In this document: piece after piece, positions 25,602 through 35,226 of the stretch
How the letters are laid out: each line of letters begins with the position of its first letter
Position numbering within the stretch: position 1 is the stretch's first letter
DNA from: Pontibacter cellulosilyticus
Lineage (GTDB): Bacteria; Bacteroidota; Bacteroidia; Cytophagales; Hymenobacteraceae
Assembly (NCBI RefSeq): GCF_014306105.1
Contig: NZ_JACRVF010000001.1
Location: 1,008,413-1,072,412, forward strand
Length of the DNA: 64,000 nt
Direction: 5' to 3'
Program-made: the position numbers and the translations under genes
Notes under the pieces: model-generated
Seen by the model: the letters and a program-made list of their open reading frames with translations, nothing else
Database searches by the model: none
Told to the model about the DNA's origin: nothing

Positions 25602-26300
25602 ATGATCAATAAAACTGTTAAAAACGCACAGGAGGCGCTGCAGGGCGTACAGGATGGCATGACACTCATGCTTGGCGGCTTCGGCCTTTGCGGAATTCCT
25701 GAAAATGCGATTCAGGAACTGCTGCGCCTAAATGTAAAAGACCTGACCTGTATCTCTAACAACGCAGGTGTGGATGATTTCGGAATCGGGCTACTGCTGC
25801 AAAAACGCCAGGTAAAGAAAATGATCTCCAGCTATGTTGGGGAGAATGCGGAGTTTGAACGCCAGTTATTATCTGGTGAACTGGAAGTGGAATTAATTCC
25901 GCAAGGAACACTGGCTGAGCGCATTCGTGCCGGAGGAGCCGGTATACCAGCATTTTTTACTCCTGCCGGCTATGGCACCGAAGTAGGCGAAGGTAAAGAG
26001 AGTCGCGAGTTTAATGGCAAAATGTATTTGATGGAAGAGTGGCTAAAGGCTGATTTCGCTTTTGTGAAAGCCTGGAAAGGAGATACGGCAGGCAACCTGA
26101 TTTATAAAGGCACGGCTCGTAACTTTAACCCGATGATGGCGACTGCCGGTAAAATAACAGTTGCTGAAGTGGAAGAACTTGTGCCTGCCGGCGAACTCGA
26201 TCCCAACATGATTCATACCCCGGGCATCTTTGTTCAGCGTATTTTCCAGGGCGAGAAGTATGAGAAGCGTATTGAGCAACGCACTGTTAAAACTGCTTAA
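25602..26300 (+). CDS. scoA: 3-oxoacid CoA-transferase subunit A
   Basis: The 232-residue alpha subunit of a succinyl-CoA:3-ketoacid CoA-transferase, which activates acetoacetate for ketone-body or butyrate use. The glycine-rich CoA-binding stretch [16 protein letters not shown] appears near residue 22, followed by [14 protein letters not shown] and [18 protein letters not shown]. The start ATG sits downstream of a 12-bp perfect dyad that may regulate the pair. The beta subunit gene follows 11 bases after the stop. Confidence 0.92.
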   Translation: MINKTVKNAQEALQGVQDGMTLMLGGFGLCGIPENAIQELLRLNVKDLTCISNNAGVDDFGIGLLLQKRQVKKMISSYVGENAEFERQLLSGELEVELIPQGTLAERIRAGGAGIPAFFTPAGYGTEVGEGKESREFNGKMYLMEEWLKADFAFVKAWKGDTAGNLIYKGTARNFNPMMATAGKITVAEVEELVPAGELDPNMIHTPGIFVQRIFQGEKYEKRIEQRTVKTA

Positions 26301-26311
26301 CCAGAAAAGAA

Positions 26312-26968
26312 ATGGCTTTAGATAAACATGGAATAGCGAAAAGAATCGCAAAAGAAGTAAAAAACGGTATGTACGTTAACCTAGGCATAGGTATACCAAC
26401 ACTTGTTGCCAATTACCTGCCTGAAGGCGTTGAGGTGGTACTGCAGTCAGAGAATGGTTTGCTAGGTATGGGCCCCTTCCCTACCGAAGACGAGGTAGAC
26501 GCTGACCTGATCAATGCAGGCAAACAAACCATCACTACGCTTCCGGGCTCCTCAATCTTTAGTTCGGCTGATAGCTTTGCCATGATCCGAGGCGAGCACG
26601 TTGATCTTACTATACTTGGCGCCATGGAAGTATCTGAAAACGGCGACATTGCTAACTGGAAGATACCAGGCAAAATGGTAAAAGGCATGGGCGGCGCTAT
26701 GGACTTGGTGGCATCGGCTAAAAACATTATTGTGGCTATGCAGCACACAGCACGCGACGGTTCTTCTAAACTTCTACTGGAGTGCACCTTGCCTATAACC
26801 GGTGTAGAGTGTGTTAAAAAGATAGTGACAGACCTGGCTGTATTGGAAGTGGTTGATGGTGGGTTTAAGTTACTGGAAAGAGCACCGGGTGTTACTGTAG
26901 ACGACATTAAGGCAGCTACTGCCGGCAACTTGATTGTAGAAGGCGAAATACCTGAAATACAAGTATAA
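26312..26968 (+). CDS. scoB: 3-oxoacid CoA-transferase subunit B
   Basis: The 218-residue beta subunit carries the catalytic glutamate in [16 protein letters not shown] (the SENG motif, about residue 50), preceded by [18 protein letters not shown]. It forms the active enzyme with subunit A just upstream, exchanging CoA between succinyl-CoA and acetoacetate. The two genes form a two-gene operon that ends with a hairpin. Confidence 0.93.
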   Translation: MALDKHGIAKRIAKEVKNGMYVNLGIGIPTLVANYLPEGVEVVLQSENGLLGMGPFPTEDEVDADLINAGKQTITTLPGSSIFSSADSFAMIRGEHVDLTILGAMEVSENGDIANWKIPGKMVKGMGGAMDLVASAKNIIVAMQHTARDGSSKLLLECTLPITGVECVKKIVTDLAVLEVVDGGFKLLERAPGVTVDDIKAATAGNLIVEGEIPEIQV

Positions 26969-26983
26969 AGTATAAACAGGAGC

Positions 26984-27014
26984 AAAAAAGCGCGGTTTAA
27001 TGACTGCGCTTTTT
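26984..27014 (+). terminator. Terminator of scoAB
   Basis: AAAAAGCGCGGT, a short loop, then ACTGCGCTTTTT form an imperfect stem flanked by A and T runs, about 15 bases after the scoB stop. Confidence 0.7.
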
Positions 27015-27118
27015 CATTTTCCGGCATTGTACATACTTGTGCTTTCTTTACATTATATCAAAACTATACTTACTACACGTATATTAGTAGCAAGATTAAA
27101 TTGCGACGATAAACACAG

Positions 27119-28669
27119 ATGAGCGAAAGAAACGAGACCAGCTTTGAGCACAGGCTAATAATGCGACAGCTTGAGCTGAAAGATTACAAAGAAGTTAAGA
27201 ATATAATGGACATGGTGTACTCAAATATTGATGGCGCCTGGACCAGAAAAGAGTTTTCAAACCTACTTAAGAAATTCCCGGAAGGCCAGATTTGTATTGA
27301 GGATAACGGAGAGGTAGTGGCTGCTGCACTCAGCCTCGTTATAGACTACAACGAATACGGCGACAAACACACCTACGACCAGATAATTGACAAAGGGTCA
27401 TTTAAAACGCACGATCCTGAAGGAGACACCCTTTACGGTATCGACGTTTTTGTGCATCCCGAATACCGTAACCTACGCCTTGGCCGCCGTTTGTATGATG
27501 CCCGAAAAGAAATTTGTGAGAAACTAAATCTTCGGGGCATCATTGCCGGAGGCCGTATACCAGGGTACAAAAACTACGCTGACAAGCTAACGCCTGCAAA
27601 ATACATTGAGATGGTGCGCAACAAGGAGCTTTCAGACCCTGTACTGTCATTCCAACTCAGCAACGACTTCCATGTTCGCAGAATACTAAAAGGTTACCTG
27701 CCAGACGATAGAGACTCCAGAGCCTATGCTACTTTGCTTGAGTGGGTAAACGTATACTACGAGGAGAAAGAAAAACTTATAGGTGGCAAAAAAACCGTTG
27801 TGCGGATAGGTATTGTGCAGTGGCAGATGCGTGCCGTTAAATCGCTGGACGATATGATGCAGCAGATCGAGTTCTTTGTGGACACCGTGAGCTCTTATAA
27901 GTCAGACATGGTGGTGTTCCCAGAGTTCTTTAATGCTCCGCTAATGGCGCTTACAAATGAAGAATCTCCATCCGAAGCCATCCGAAGTATGGCTGAGTAT
28001 ACGGAGGAAATTCGGGAGCGTATGGTGCAGCTGGCCCTGTCCTATAACATCAACATCATTGCCGGTAGCATGCCGGAATACTACGATAACAAGCTATACA
28101 ACGTAAGTTACCTCTGCCGCCGCGATGGTACCTATGATGCCCAGTATAAGCTGCACGTAACGCCAGACGAGTCGCACTACTGGGGTATGCGCGGTGGCCA
28201 TAAGCTAAAGATATTTGACACAGACATAGGCAAAATCGGCATCCTGATTTGTTATGATGTGGAATTCCCGGAGCTTGCACGTATGTTGTCTGATATGGAC
28301 ATGAAAATCCTATTTGTGCCCTACTGGACCGACACAAAGAATGCCTACCTGCGTGTAAGACGCTGCGCCCAGGCACGTGCCATTGAGAACGAGTGCTATG
28401 TAGCCATTACAGGTAGTGTAGGTAATCTGCCAAAAGTAGAGAACATGGACATCCAATACTCTCAATCAGCCGTCTTCTCCCCTTCCGACTTCGCTTTCCC
28501 GCATGATGCCGTGGTAGCTGAGGCTACTCCGAATACGGAGATGACACTTATTGCTGATTTGGACCTGGACTTACTGAAGGATTTGAATACTGCTGGTAGT
28601 GTAAGGAATCTTAGAGATAGAAGAAAGGATTTATACAGCCTAAGTTGGGTTATGCGGAAGGAGGAATAG
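27119..28669 (+). CDS. Fused GNAT acetyltransferase and carbon-nitrogen hydrolase
   Basis: A 516-residue protein with an N-terminal GNAT domain (about 1-200, with GIDVFVHPEYRNLRLGRRLYD as the acetyl-CoA-binding motif) fused to a nitrilase-superfamily domain (about 225-500). The hydrolase catalytic triad is visible: glutamate in VVFPEFFNAP, lysine in YKLHVTPDE and cysteine in ILICYDVEFPE. The superfamily cleaves C-N bonds of amides or nitriles; substrate and the purpose of the fusion are unknown. Equivalent fusions are widespread in bacteria, so the fusion is genuine and not a sequencing artefact. Confidence 0.9.
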   Translation: MSERNETSFEHRLIMRQLELKDYKEVKNIMDMVYSNIDGAWTRKEFSNLLKKFPEGQICIEDNGEVVAAALSLVIDYNEYGDKHTYDQIIDKGSFKTHDPEGDTLYGIDVFVHPEYRNLRLGRRLYDARKEICEKLNLRGIIAGGRIPGYKNYADKLTPAKYIEMVRNKELSDPVLSFQLSNDFHVRRILKGYLPDDRDSRAYATLLEWVNVYYEEKEKLIGGKKTVVRIGIVQWQMRAVKSLDDMMQQIEFFVDTVSSYKSDMVVFPEFFNAPLMALTNEESPSEAIRSMAEYTEEIRERMVQLALSYNINIIAGSMPEYYDNKLYNVSYLCRRDGTYDAQYKLHVTPDESHYWGMRGGHKLKIFDTDIGKIGILICYDVEFPELARMLSDMDMKILFVPYWTDTKNAYLRVRRCAQARAIENECYVAITGSVGNLPKVENMDIQYSQSAVFSPSDFAFPHDAVVAEATPNTEMTLIADLDLDLLKDLNTAGSVRNLRDRRKDLYSLSWVMRKEE

Positions 28670-28680
28670 ATTAGTTTAGC

Positions 28681-28722
28681 ATCAAAAAAGCCGCTGCAGA
28701 TAACTGCAGCGGCTTTTTTGAT
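28681..28722. terminator. Bidirectional terminator between the GNAT-nitrilase and Wzz genes
   Basis: ATCAAAAAAGCCGCTGCAG (28681-28699) and CTGCAGCGGCTTTTTTGAT (28704-28722) form a perfect 19-bp stem with a 4-base loop, with T-runs in both directions. It serves the convergent genes on both strands. Confidence 0.92.
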
Positions 28723-28740
28723 ATAATTAGAAGTCAAAAG

Positions 28741-29655
28741 TTAAGAATGCAAGTACCTTTTGCTTCTTTTTTCTTGAAGGAATGCGTAGATCAAACCCAG
28801 TAGAAAGAAGGCAGCGCTACTAATAACTAAAAACTTAAGTAAGCTTGGCCCTGTTGGTCTAAGCCTCGGAGAAAAACCAGTAACTACCTGAATATTATCT
28901 AGTTGATTTAATTCAGCTTCTAATTCAGCTTGCTCTTTAAACATACCCACACTTTCACGATACAGAGTAGTCGGATCTAATGCCTCACCATATACAAAAC
29001 CATTAACAGGACCTCTTGGAGTAGCAACTGTTGTTTTGAGACTATCTATAGACTTTATTTCATCCTTTAACTTCAAAATAATACTTTCAACCTGTCTTTG
29101 CTTAATTCGTTTTTGCTTCGAAAAATATCTGTTGTTCTCTAGATAATTGGATAATGCAGGCTCCATAGAATTAAATAATGCATTATCGTATAACTTTAAT
29201 TCTATTCTGAAAGGGGATCCTGTTAAGATACTATCTTCTTCAATCCTATTTTCATCTAGGTTAGAAAATGTCATATCTTTTATTTGCATAGCAGACTCTT
29301 GGGTAATATCCAATTTTTGTGAAATTGCCTCGAAGTTATCATCTTCAATCATTTCTACGAGTTTGCTTAACTGATCATCAACAAACTCATTGCGGATATC
29401 TGCCAACACTAATGTCATAGTTGATGTATAATATGGCTTAGTAGCTTTGAAAAGTATAAATCCAAGAGCTAATCCAACTATAACAAATACAGAAATAAGC
29501 TTGATCCGTCTAAGAGATAAATTAATAGTATAAACTATCCCCTTTTTTATCCGGTTTATACCATTCCCAATTTTATCGAAAATTACACGCAGATCAATTT
29601 CGTCAGATCGATAATCATTCCTAGTAATTGGCATTTTATTTACTTCATTAGGCAT
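28741..29655 (-). CDS. Wzz-type polysaccharide chain-length / export protein
   Basis: A 304-residue inner-membrane protein. A cytoplasmic stretch of about 48 residues precedes a first membrane helix (about 49-71, LISVFVIVGLALGFILF), then a periplasmic region rich in charged helices, and a second membrane helix near residues 271-292 (FLVISSAAFFLLGLIYAFL). This two-helix layout, with PYYTSTMTLVLADIRN after the first helix, fits the Wzz/FepE/Etk N-terminal family, which controls polymer length. No tyrosine kinase domain is fused. It is transcribed divergently from the flippase gene and marks the left end of the polysaccharide locus. Confidence 0.78.
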   Translation of the reverse strand: MPNEVNKMPITRNDYRSDEIDLRVIFDKIGNGINRIKKGIVYTINLSLRRIKLISVFVIVGLALGFILFKATKPYYTSTMTLVLADIRNEFVDDQLSKLVEMIEDDNFEAISQKLDITQESAMQIKDMTFSNLDENRIEEDSILTGSPFRIELKLYDNALFNSMEPALSNYLENNRYFSKQKRIKQRQVESIILKLKDEIKSIDSLKTTVATPRGPVNGFVYGEALDPTTLYRESVGMFKEQAELEAELNQLDNIQVVTGFSPRLRPTGPSLLKFLVISSAAFFLLGLIYAFLQEKRSKRYLHS

Positions 29656-30014
29656 AATAGGTGCATTTTATGCAAATGTACATCTATTCTTGAACCGTCA
29701 CAACCGAGGATGTTATTAAAATATTTACTTTGAATAAAGTTTAGCAGATATTGAGAATTTAGAAGTTTGGTAGATCAGACTTTAGAAAGGACTAAGAATA
29801 GCTAAAAGTTAAAATCCAGAACAGTAGTTAACATTAAAGAATTAAACTATAAATTTGCACGAATTAACTGTGCTTTGTTCATGCAAGCTTCTATAGTTAA
29901 AGAGCATATATAATCTAATCAGGTTATTAAATAGTGTGGTTTAACCATAAAAACTGATATATCTATTAGCTGGTAATGATCAAATTATAAAACAAACTTT
30001 TAAAAATTAATTCA
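29656..30014. other. AT-rich divergent promoter region of the polysaccharide locus
   Basis: 359 bases between the Wzz and flippase genes, both facing away. It holds TAAATTTG at 29850-29857, a match to TAnnTTTG on the plus strand, but without a clean upstream box. No JUMPstart-like or other named control element was recognised, and no coding frame. Confidence 0.4.
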
Positions 30015-31304
30015 TTGATTCACAGTATTTCTAGTAGGATAAAGCTGATTACTTCTAATGTAGATGATGTCTTATTATTAAAGAATTTCATTTACATGGG
30101 GATTTTACAAGGTACTAATTATCTACTTCCCTTAATCACAGTACCTTATATTGCTAGAATCATTTCTCCAGATCATTTTGGCTTAGTTTCCTATTCGCAA
30201 GCCCTGATCACCTATAGCACTATATTAATTCATTATGGCTTTGATTACACCTCAACAAGAGAAATAGCAACGAAAAAGAATAACACACAATACATTTCGA
30301 CTGTATTTAGTAATACCATTTATACTAAATTTCTAATATTTCTTATTTGTATTGTTGTATTTATACCATTAGTATTATTTGTTCCAAAGTTTTCAGAAAA
30401 TTCTGAAATCTATCTGGTGACTTTCCTCATAAACATTGGTGCAGTTTTAGTACCCAATTGGCTCTTTCAAGGGATGGAAAAGCTAAAGTACTTGGCTTAT
30501 TTTAACCTTTTTATAAAAGCAATTTTTACACTGTTAATATTTGTACTTGTCAAGAATGACGGTGATTACTTACTTATTCCTCTTAGTTCTGCTATTGGTC
30601 AAATAGTTGTCGGGATCATTTGCTTTTGGTGGTCAATTAAATACTTTAACTTGAATCCTCTATTACCTAAGATAATAGATGTTATTAAACTAGTAAAAGA
30701 GGGATTCCCAATTTTTGCATCTTCTATTGCTGTAAATATCTATACAACAACAAACTTGATAGTTCTAGGCTTTCTGGCTACTGATCAAGTTGTCGGCATT
30801 TACTCTGCTTCTAGTAAGCTTATACTTGTTTTTGTTTCAGGAATAATGATGCCTGTCGGACTTGCTTTGTTCCCTTATATTGGCAAAAAACTACACGAAT
30901 CAAGGGAAAGTGGTATGGTTGCACTTAGAGCTGCTATTATTATAGTTGGAAGTGTTACTTTTGTTCTTTCAATTCTTATCTACACCTTTTCTGATCTGAT
31001 AGTACATCTTGTATATGGTCAGGAATATATTGCTGCATCCAATAGCCTGAAAGTCTTATCATTTTTACCATTCATTATTGGCCTTAATAATATATTAGGT
31101 ACCCAAGGAGTTTTGAACCTTAAGATGGATAAGGAATTTCTAGCTGTTACAAGTATCGGTGCAGTATGTTCGATTTTATTGAATTATACTTTAATTCCAC
31201 TTTTCGCTGAAATAGGAACTGCAACTGCTTGGGTTGTTACTGAAGTGATAATTACGATCACTTTCTATATCATACTATATAAAAAAGGACTTAGGCTTAT
31301 CTAG
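30015..31304 (+). CDS. Polysaccharide flippase (Wzx/MATE-type)
   Basis: A 429-residue protein with roughly 12 membrane helices, of the oligosaccharide flippase family. FIYMGILQGTNYLLPLITVPYIAR at about residues 25-48 contains the recognisable N-terminal motif, and later PIFASSIAVNIYTTTNLIVLG and MMPVGLALFPYIGK. It moves undecaprenyl-linked repeat units across the inner membrane. The start used here is TTG at 30015; an ATG at 30096 would cut the first helix short. AT-rich codon use fits a transferred surface-sugar cluster. Confidence 0.85.
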   Translation: MIHSISSRIKLITSNVDDVLLLKNFIYMGILQGTNYLLPLITVPYIARIISPDHFGLVSYSQALITYSTILIHYGFDYTSTREIATKKNNTQYISTVFSNTIYTKFLIFLICIVVFIPLVLFVPKFSENSEIYLVTFLINIGAVLVPNWLFQGMEKLKYLAYFNLFIKAIFTLLIFVLVKNDGDYLLIPLSSAIGQIVVGIICFWWSIKYFNLNPLLPKIIDVIKLVKEGFPIFASSIAVNIYTTTNLIVLGFLATDQVVGIYSASSKLILVFVSGIMMPVGLALFPYIGKKLHESRESGMVALRAAIIIVGSVTFVLSILIYTFSDLIVHLVYGQEYIAASNSLKVLSFLPFIIGLNNILGTQGVLNLKMDKEFLAVTSIGAVCSILLNYTLIPLFAEIGTATAWVVTEVIITITFYIILYKKGLRLI

Positions 31305-31326
31305 TAAATATAAATATTAAAATTAA

Positions 31327-32427
31327 ATGTACGATTTTGTAATTGTAGGAGCTGGCTTGTTTGGGGCTGTTTTTGCCCGAGAAATGACTGATGCTGGATA
31401 TAAATGCTTATTAATTGACCAAAGGGATCATATTGGAGGTAATGTTTATACTGAAAAAGTAGAGGGTATTGATGTACATAAGTATGGAGCTCATATATTT
31501 CATACAAATGATAAACGGATTTGGGAATATGTAAACAAGTTTGCAGAGTTTAACCATTACATTAATAAGCCCAAAGTACGCTACAAGGACAGAATATATT
31601 CTTTCCCGATAAACCTAATGACGCTTTATCAAATATATGGCGTTACTACACCAAAAGAGGCCGAAGAAAAACTTAATGAAATAAGATTGCCTATTGATGA
31701 GCCCGCTAACCTTGAAGAATGGATTTTGTCTCAGGTTGGACCGGAGCTTTACGAGCTATTTATAAAAGGCTATACATTTAAGCAATGGCAAAAACACCCT
31801 AAAGACCTCCCTTCATTTATTATAAAGCGACTACCAATCAGGTTAAATTTTGAGGAAAATTACTTTGAGGATAGCTATCAGGGGATTCCGAAAAATGGGT
31901 ATACAGCGATGGTTGAAAACATGCTGGAGGGCATTGAAGTCAGACTAAACGAAAACTACTTTGACAACAAAAGTTATTACGATAATTTAGGCAAACAATT
32001 GGTTTATACTGGAAAGATAGACGAATTCTTTAACTATGAGTTTGGTGAATTAGAGTATAGGTCTCTAAGATTTGAAAGCAAAGTGTTAGACGGTAATTAT
32101 CAAGGCAATGCAGTGTTTAATTATACCGATATTGAAGTGCCTTACACACGTGTTTTAGAGCACAAACACTTTAATTTTGGTAATCAGAAGAAGACAGTAG
32201 TAACTTGGGAATATCCTGATTCATACACAAAAGGTAAAGTACCTTACTATCCTATAAATGATGCAAAAAATAGCAACATTTATAAATTATATGAAGCAAA
32301 AACTAAAGACCTTCCAAATATAATTTTTGGAGGGCGTCTGGCTGAATACAAATATTATGACATGCACCAGATTGTAGGCTCTGCATTATCTAAAGCTAAG
32401 TCCATCAAACTTAAACTCGCTGAATAA
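31327..32427 (+). CDS. glf: UDP-galactopyranose mutase
   Basis: A 366-residue flavoenzyme that converts UDP-galactopyranose to UDP-galactofuranose. The FAD-binding start DFVIVGAGLFGAVFAREMTD, followed by CLLIDQRDHIGGNVY and the HKYGAHIFHTND motif, is typical, and GGRLAEYKYYDMHQIVGSAL near the C-terminus completes the flavin site. Its presence implies that the locus product contains galactofuranose. It is 22 bases after the flippase gene and 1 base before the next, in one operon. Confidence 0.96.
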   Translation: MYDFVIVGAGLFGAVFAREMTDAGYKCLLIDQRDHIGGNVYTEKVEGIDVHKYGAHIFHTNDKRIWEYVNKFAEFNHYINKPKVRYKDRIYSFPINLMTLYQIYGVTTPKEAEEKLNEIRLPIDEPANLEEWILSQVGPELYELFIKGYTFKQWQKHPKDLPSFIIKRLPIRLNFEENYFEDSYQGIPKNGYTAMVENMLEGIEVRLNENYFDNKSYYDNLGKQLVYTGKIDEFFNYEFGELEYRSLRFESKVLDGNYQGNAVFNYTDIEVPYTRVLEHKHFNFGNQKKTVVTWEYPDSYTKGKVPYYPINDAKNSNIYKLYEAKTKDLPNIIFGGRLAEYKYYDMHQIVGSALSKAKSIKLKLAE

Positions 32428-32428
32428 T

Positions 32429-33406
32429 ATGTCAGTTTCTCTTAAGAAAGATTCCATTATATATGTTGCCTGCCCTGCTGATTTTGTAACAGGTGGTCCT
32501 GAAGCAATGCATCAGTTGATTCATAAGCTTAGATCAATGGGTTATAATGCTTTTATGTATTATTTCCCTGCAGACCATAAAAGTCCAGTACCTGAGCGAT
32601 TCAAAGAATACAATATCAGTTTTAAAAGGGAAATAATTGATGACGAGAATAATATATTAATTTGCCCTGAGATAACAACTAAACTATTTGGGTCTTACAA
32701 ACATATCAGAAAGGCTATTTGGTGGCTAAGCATTGATAATTACTTTGTGGTACTCAACGATGAGAGTAAACTCTCTAAAATAAAAAGTTTAGTAACTGGT
32801 AATTATTTTTTCAAATTCGACGACGATAACGCAAATGAAATATTCCATTTTGCCCAATCAGAATATGCCTTCCAGTTTTTGAAAGCTAAGGGTTTAAAAA
32901 AAATATATCCGCTTTCTGATTACCTGAACAAGTCTTACCTGAATAATACAGCCACTAAAGAAAAATTAAATCAGGTACTATATAACCCCAAGAAAGGGAT
33001 TGAAAAAACTAAAATATTAATCAACTCTTACCCTGAAATTAGCTGGGTTCCGCTAGAAAAAATGACCTTGGACCAGGTAAAAGATACTCTGAGCAAAAGC
33101 AAAGTTTACATTGACTTCGGGAACCACCCTGGTAAAGACAGATTACCCCGAGAAGCAGCCATGAATAACTGTTGTGTGATTACTGGGAGAGAAGGATCAG
33201 CGAACTATACAAAGGACTTACCAATTCCTGAAGAATTTAAATTTGAGAATGTAGCATCAAACAAAGAAACTATAAGGGACTTGATACTAGACTGCTTTAA
33301 TGATTTTGAAGAAATTTCTAAGTCCTTTGCTAATTACCGTCAACAAATAATAAACGAAGAACAGACATTCGAAGAGGAGATTCAAAACCTATTTATAGTT
33401 GAGTAA
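32429..33406 (+). CDS. Putative glycosyltransferase, family uncertain
   Basis: A 325-residue soluble protein with no clear family. Near the N-terminus is IIYVACPADFVTGGPEAMHQL, which resembles the glycine-rich loop opening of GT-B glycosyltransferases, and near the C-terminus GKDRLPREAAMNNCCVITGREGSANY resembles the donor-binding helix with an E-A-x-x-x-x motif. Between lie stretches like GFSE-free sequence without landmarks. Given its place in the cluster between glf and a GT2 gene, it is probably a glycosyltransferase, but this is inference. ATG at 32429 follows glf by one base. Confidence 0.55.
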   Translation: MSVSLKKDSIIYVACPADFVTGGPEAMHQLIHKLRSMGYNAFMYYFPADHKSPVPERFKEYNISFKREIIDDENNILICPEITTKLFGSYKHIRKAIWWLSIDNYFVVLNDESKLSKIKSLVTGNYFFKFDDDNANEIFHFAQSEYAFQFLKAKGLKKIYPLSDYLNKSYLNNTATKEKLNQVLYNPKKGIEKTKILINSYPEISWVPLEKMTLDQVKDTLSKSKVYIDFGNHPGKDRLPREAAMNNCCVITGREGSANYTKDLPIPEEFKFENVASNKETIRDLILDCFNDFEEISKSFANYRQQIINEEQTFEEEIQNLFIVE

Positions 33407-33410
33407 TTGT

Positions 33411-34256
33411 ATGTCTTTTTCAATAGCAGGTGTTGTTGTACTTTATAATCCAGATTCTGAAGTTCTCAATAATCTGCGCAGCTACTGCAATAGTATTTCT
33501 AAGTTATATATTGTAGATAACTCAGAGTGCCCATCTGAAGAATTAATAGTTAACCTCAAATTAATTAATGCAGAATATATTCCGTTTAATCAAAATCAGG
33601 GTATTGCGAAGGCATTAAATATCGGTGCGAGTAGAGCTATAGAAGATGGTTTCGATTGGCTGCTCACTATGGATCAGGACAGTGAGGCTACTAAGGGAAT
33701 GGTGCAGGAGTTAATAAATTCAACAGGAAATTTTGATAGAAACTCCATTGGCATAGTCTCTCCACAGCACATTTTAGATTCAAAGCCTGTTCACAAGTCA
33801 TTTGATGTAGAAGAGGTTACAGTTGTAATGACTTCTGGAAACTTGCTAAACTTAAAAGCTTACCAGAAAGTAGGTCCATTTAGAGATGATTTTTTTATCG
33901 ATTATGTTGACCATGAATACTGTTTACGCTTAAAGTACTACGGATATAAGATACTTGTTAACCATAAAGCTATATTGAACCATCAATTAGGCCAGAATAA
34001 GGCTTATAATGCTTTAGGTAAAACTGTAACAACCACGCATCACAATTGCACTAGAAGGTATTATATTACACGTAATAGATTACAAGTGTTAAAAGAATAT
34101 AAGGAGTTGTTCCCAGAATATTATAAAACAGAGCTACGGAATAATATAAAAGAATTAATTAAAGTGTTTTTTTTTGAAAACAATAAATTCGGAAAATTAA
34201 AGAGTATTATCAGAGGGTATAAAGATTATAGAAAAGGGAAATTTGGAAAATTATAG
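33411..34256 (+). CDS. Family 2 glycosyltransferase
   Basis: About 281 residues from the ATG at 33411 (MSFSIAGVVVLYNPD); an in-frame TTG at 33399 would overlap the previous stop. The GT2 fold is seen in IAGVVVLYNPD, then FNQNQGIAKALNIGA, and the DQD-like LLTMDQDSEA motif that coordinates the nucleotide sugar metal, followed by FFIDYVDHEYCLRLKYYGY near the acceptor site. Similar to rhamnosyltransferases. It overlaps the next gene by 14 bases. Confidence 0.85.
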   Translation: MSFSIAGVVVLYNPDSEVLNNLRSYCNSISKLYIVDNSECPSEELIVNLKLINAEYIPFNQNQGIAKALNIGASRAIEDGFDWLLTMDQDSEATKGMVQELINSTGNFDRNSIGIVSPQHILDSKPVHKSFDVEEVTVVMTSGNLLNLKAYQKVGPFRDDFFIDYVDHEYCLRLKYYGYKILVNHKAILNHQLGQNKAYNALGKTVTTTHHNCTRRYYITRNRLQVLKEYKELFPEYYKTELRNNIKELIKVFFFENNKFGKLKSIIRGYKDYRKGKFGKL

Positions 34257-35226
34257 TTCAAATAACATTGCTACTCCCAAAGTATGTATTATTCTGGTTA
34301 ATTATCTAGGCTGGCAGGATACGATAGAATGTATGCAAAGCTTACTTAATTTGACATATACTAATTGGCAGGCAATAATAGTAGACAACAACTCACCTAA
34401 TAATTCCTATAATCAACTAAAAGACTGGGCTAATACCAGTCTGTCCTCTGAATCATCTTCATTTTTAACAGAAGATGAATTACAGTTAAAGGAGGAATCT
34501 TACGAGTCAAAGTTCCTTTTCATTAAAGCAAATAAGAATCAAGGTTTTGCCGCTGGTAATAACATTGCTTTAAAATACTTGCTCCAATTAAGAGAATTTG
34601 AATATATATGGCTACTCAATAATGATACAACAGTAGCTCCAGACAGCTTATCAGCATATATTTCATCTGCCTCTAAAAAATCAAACGTTGGTATATGGGG
34701 TGCTAAACTTTTATACTATCACAAGCCAGATATTATACAGGCTATTGGTGGAAGCTTTAACAAGAAGTTGTTTACAACAAAGCATATTGGCGAAAACTTA
34801 TCAGACGCAAAAGTTTCTGAGTTTCAGTTCGAAGAGATAGATTATGTTGTTGGCGCATCGATGCTAGTATCAAAGAAGTTCGTTGAGCATGTAGGTTTAA
34901 TGGATGAAAATTACTTTTTATATTTTGAAGAGTTAGATTGGGCCACAAGGGCTTCTAAACATGGCTATAAATTGAGTTATGTTGACTCATGCCGGATTTA
35001 TCACAAAGAAGGACAGTCAATCGGGTCAAACTCAAATGGGAACGAAAAAAGCGATTTAGCAGATTACCATGGCATAAAAAGTAAAATTTATTTTATCCGA
35101 AAACATTATCCAGAATACAAGTTAAGGCTATATATACTAGTCCTTACCTCAGTAATTCTACGCTTAGCAAGACTCAAATTTAAAAGGGCGGCAGTGATCT
35201 TTAAACTCTTGTATCAAACAGTATGA
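34243..35226 (+). CDS. Family 2 glycosyltransferase
   Basis: A 327-residue GT2 enzyme beginning at a TTG that overlaps the previous gene by 14 bases; no ATG is nearer. VCIILVNYLGWQDTIECM opens the fold, AIIVDNNSPNN gives the sugar-nucleotide loop, NKNQGFAAGNNIALKY and YIWLLNNDTTVAPD carry the D-x-D-like metal site, and YFLYFEELDWATRASKHGY the acceptor region. It probably adds a rhamnose or related sugar to the repeat unit, though the sugar is unknown. Confidence 0.86.
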   Translation: MENYSSNNIATPKVCIILVNYLGWQDTIECMQSLLNLTYTNWQAIIVDNNSPNNSYNQLKDWANTSLSSESSSFLTEDELQLKEESYESKFLFIKANKNQGFAAGNNIALKYLLQLREFEYIWLLNNDTTVAPDSLSAYISSASKKSNVGIWGAKLLYYHKPDIIQAIGGSFNKKLFTTKHIGENLSDAKVSEFQFEEIDYVVGASMLVSKKFVEHVGLMDENYFLYFEELDWATRASKHGYKLSYVDSCRIYHKEGQSIGSNSNGNEKSDLADYHGIKSKIYFIRKHYPEYKLRLYILVLTSVILRLARLKFKRAAVIFKLLYQTV

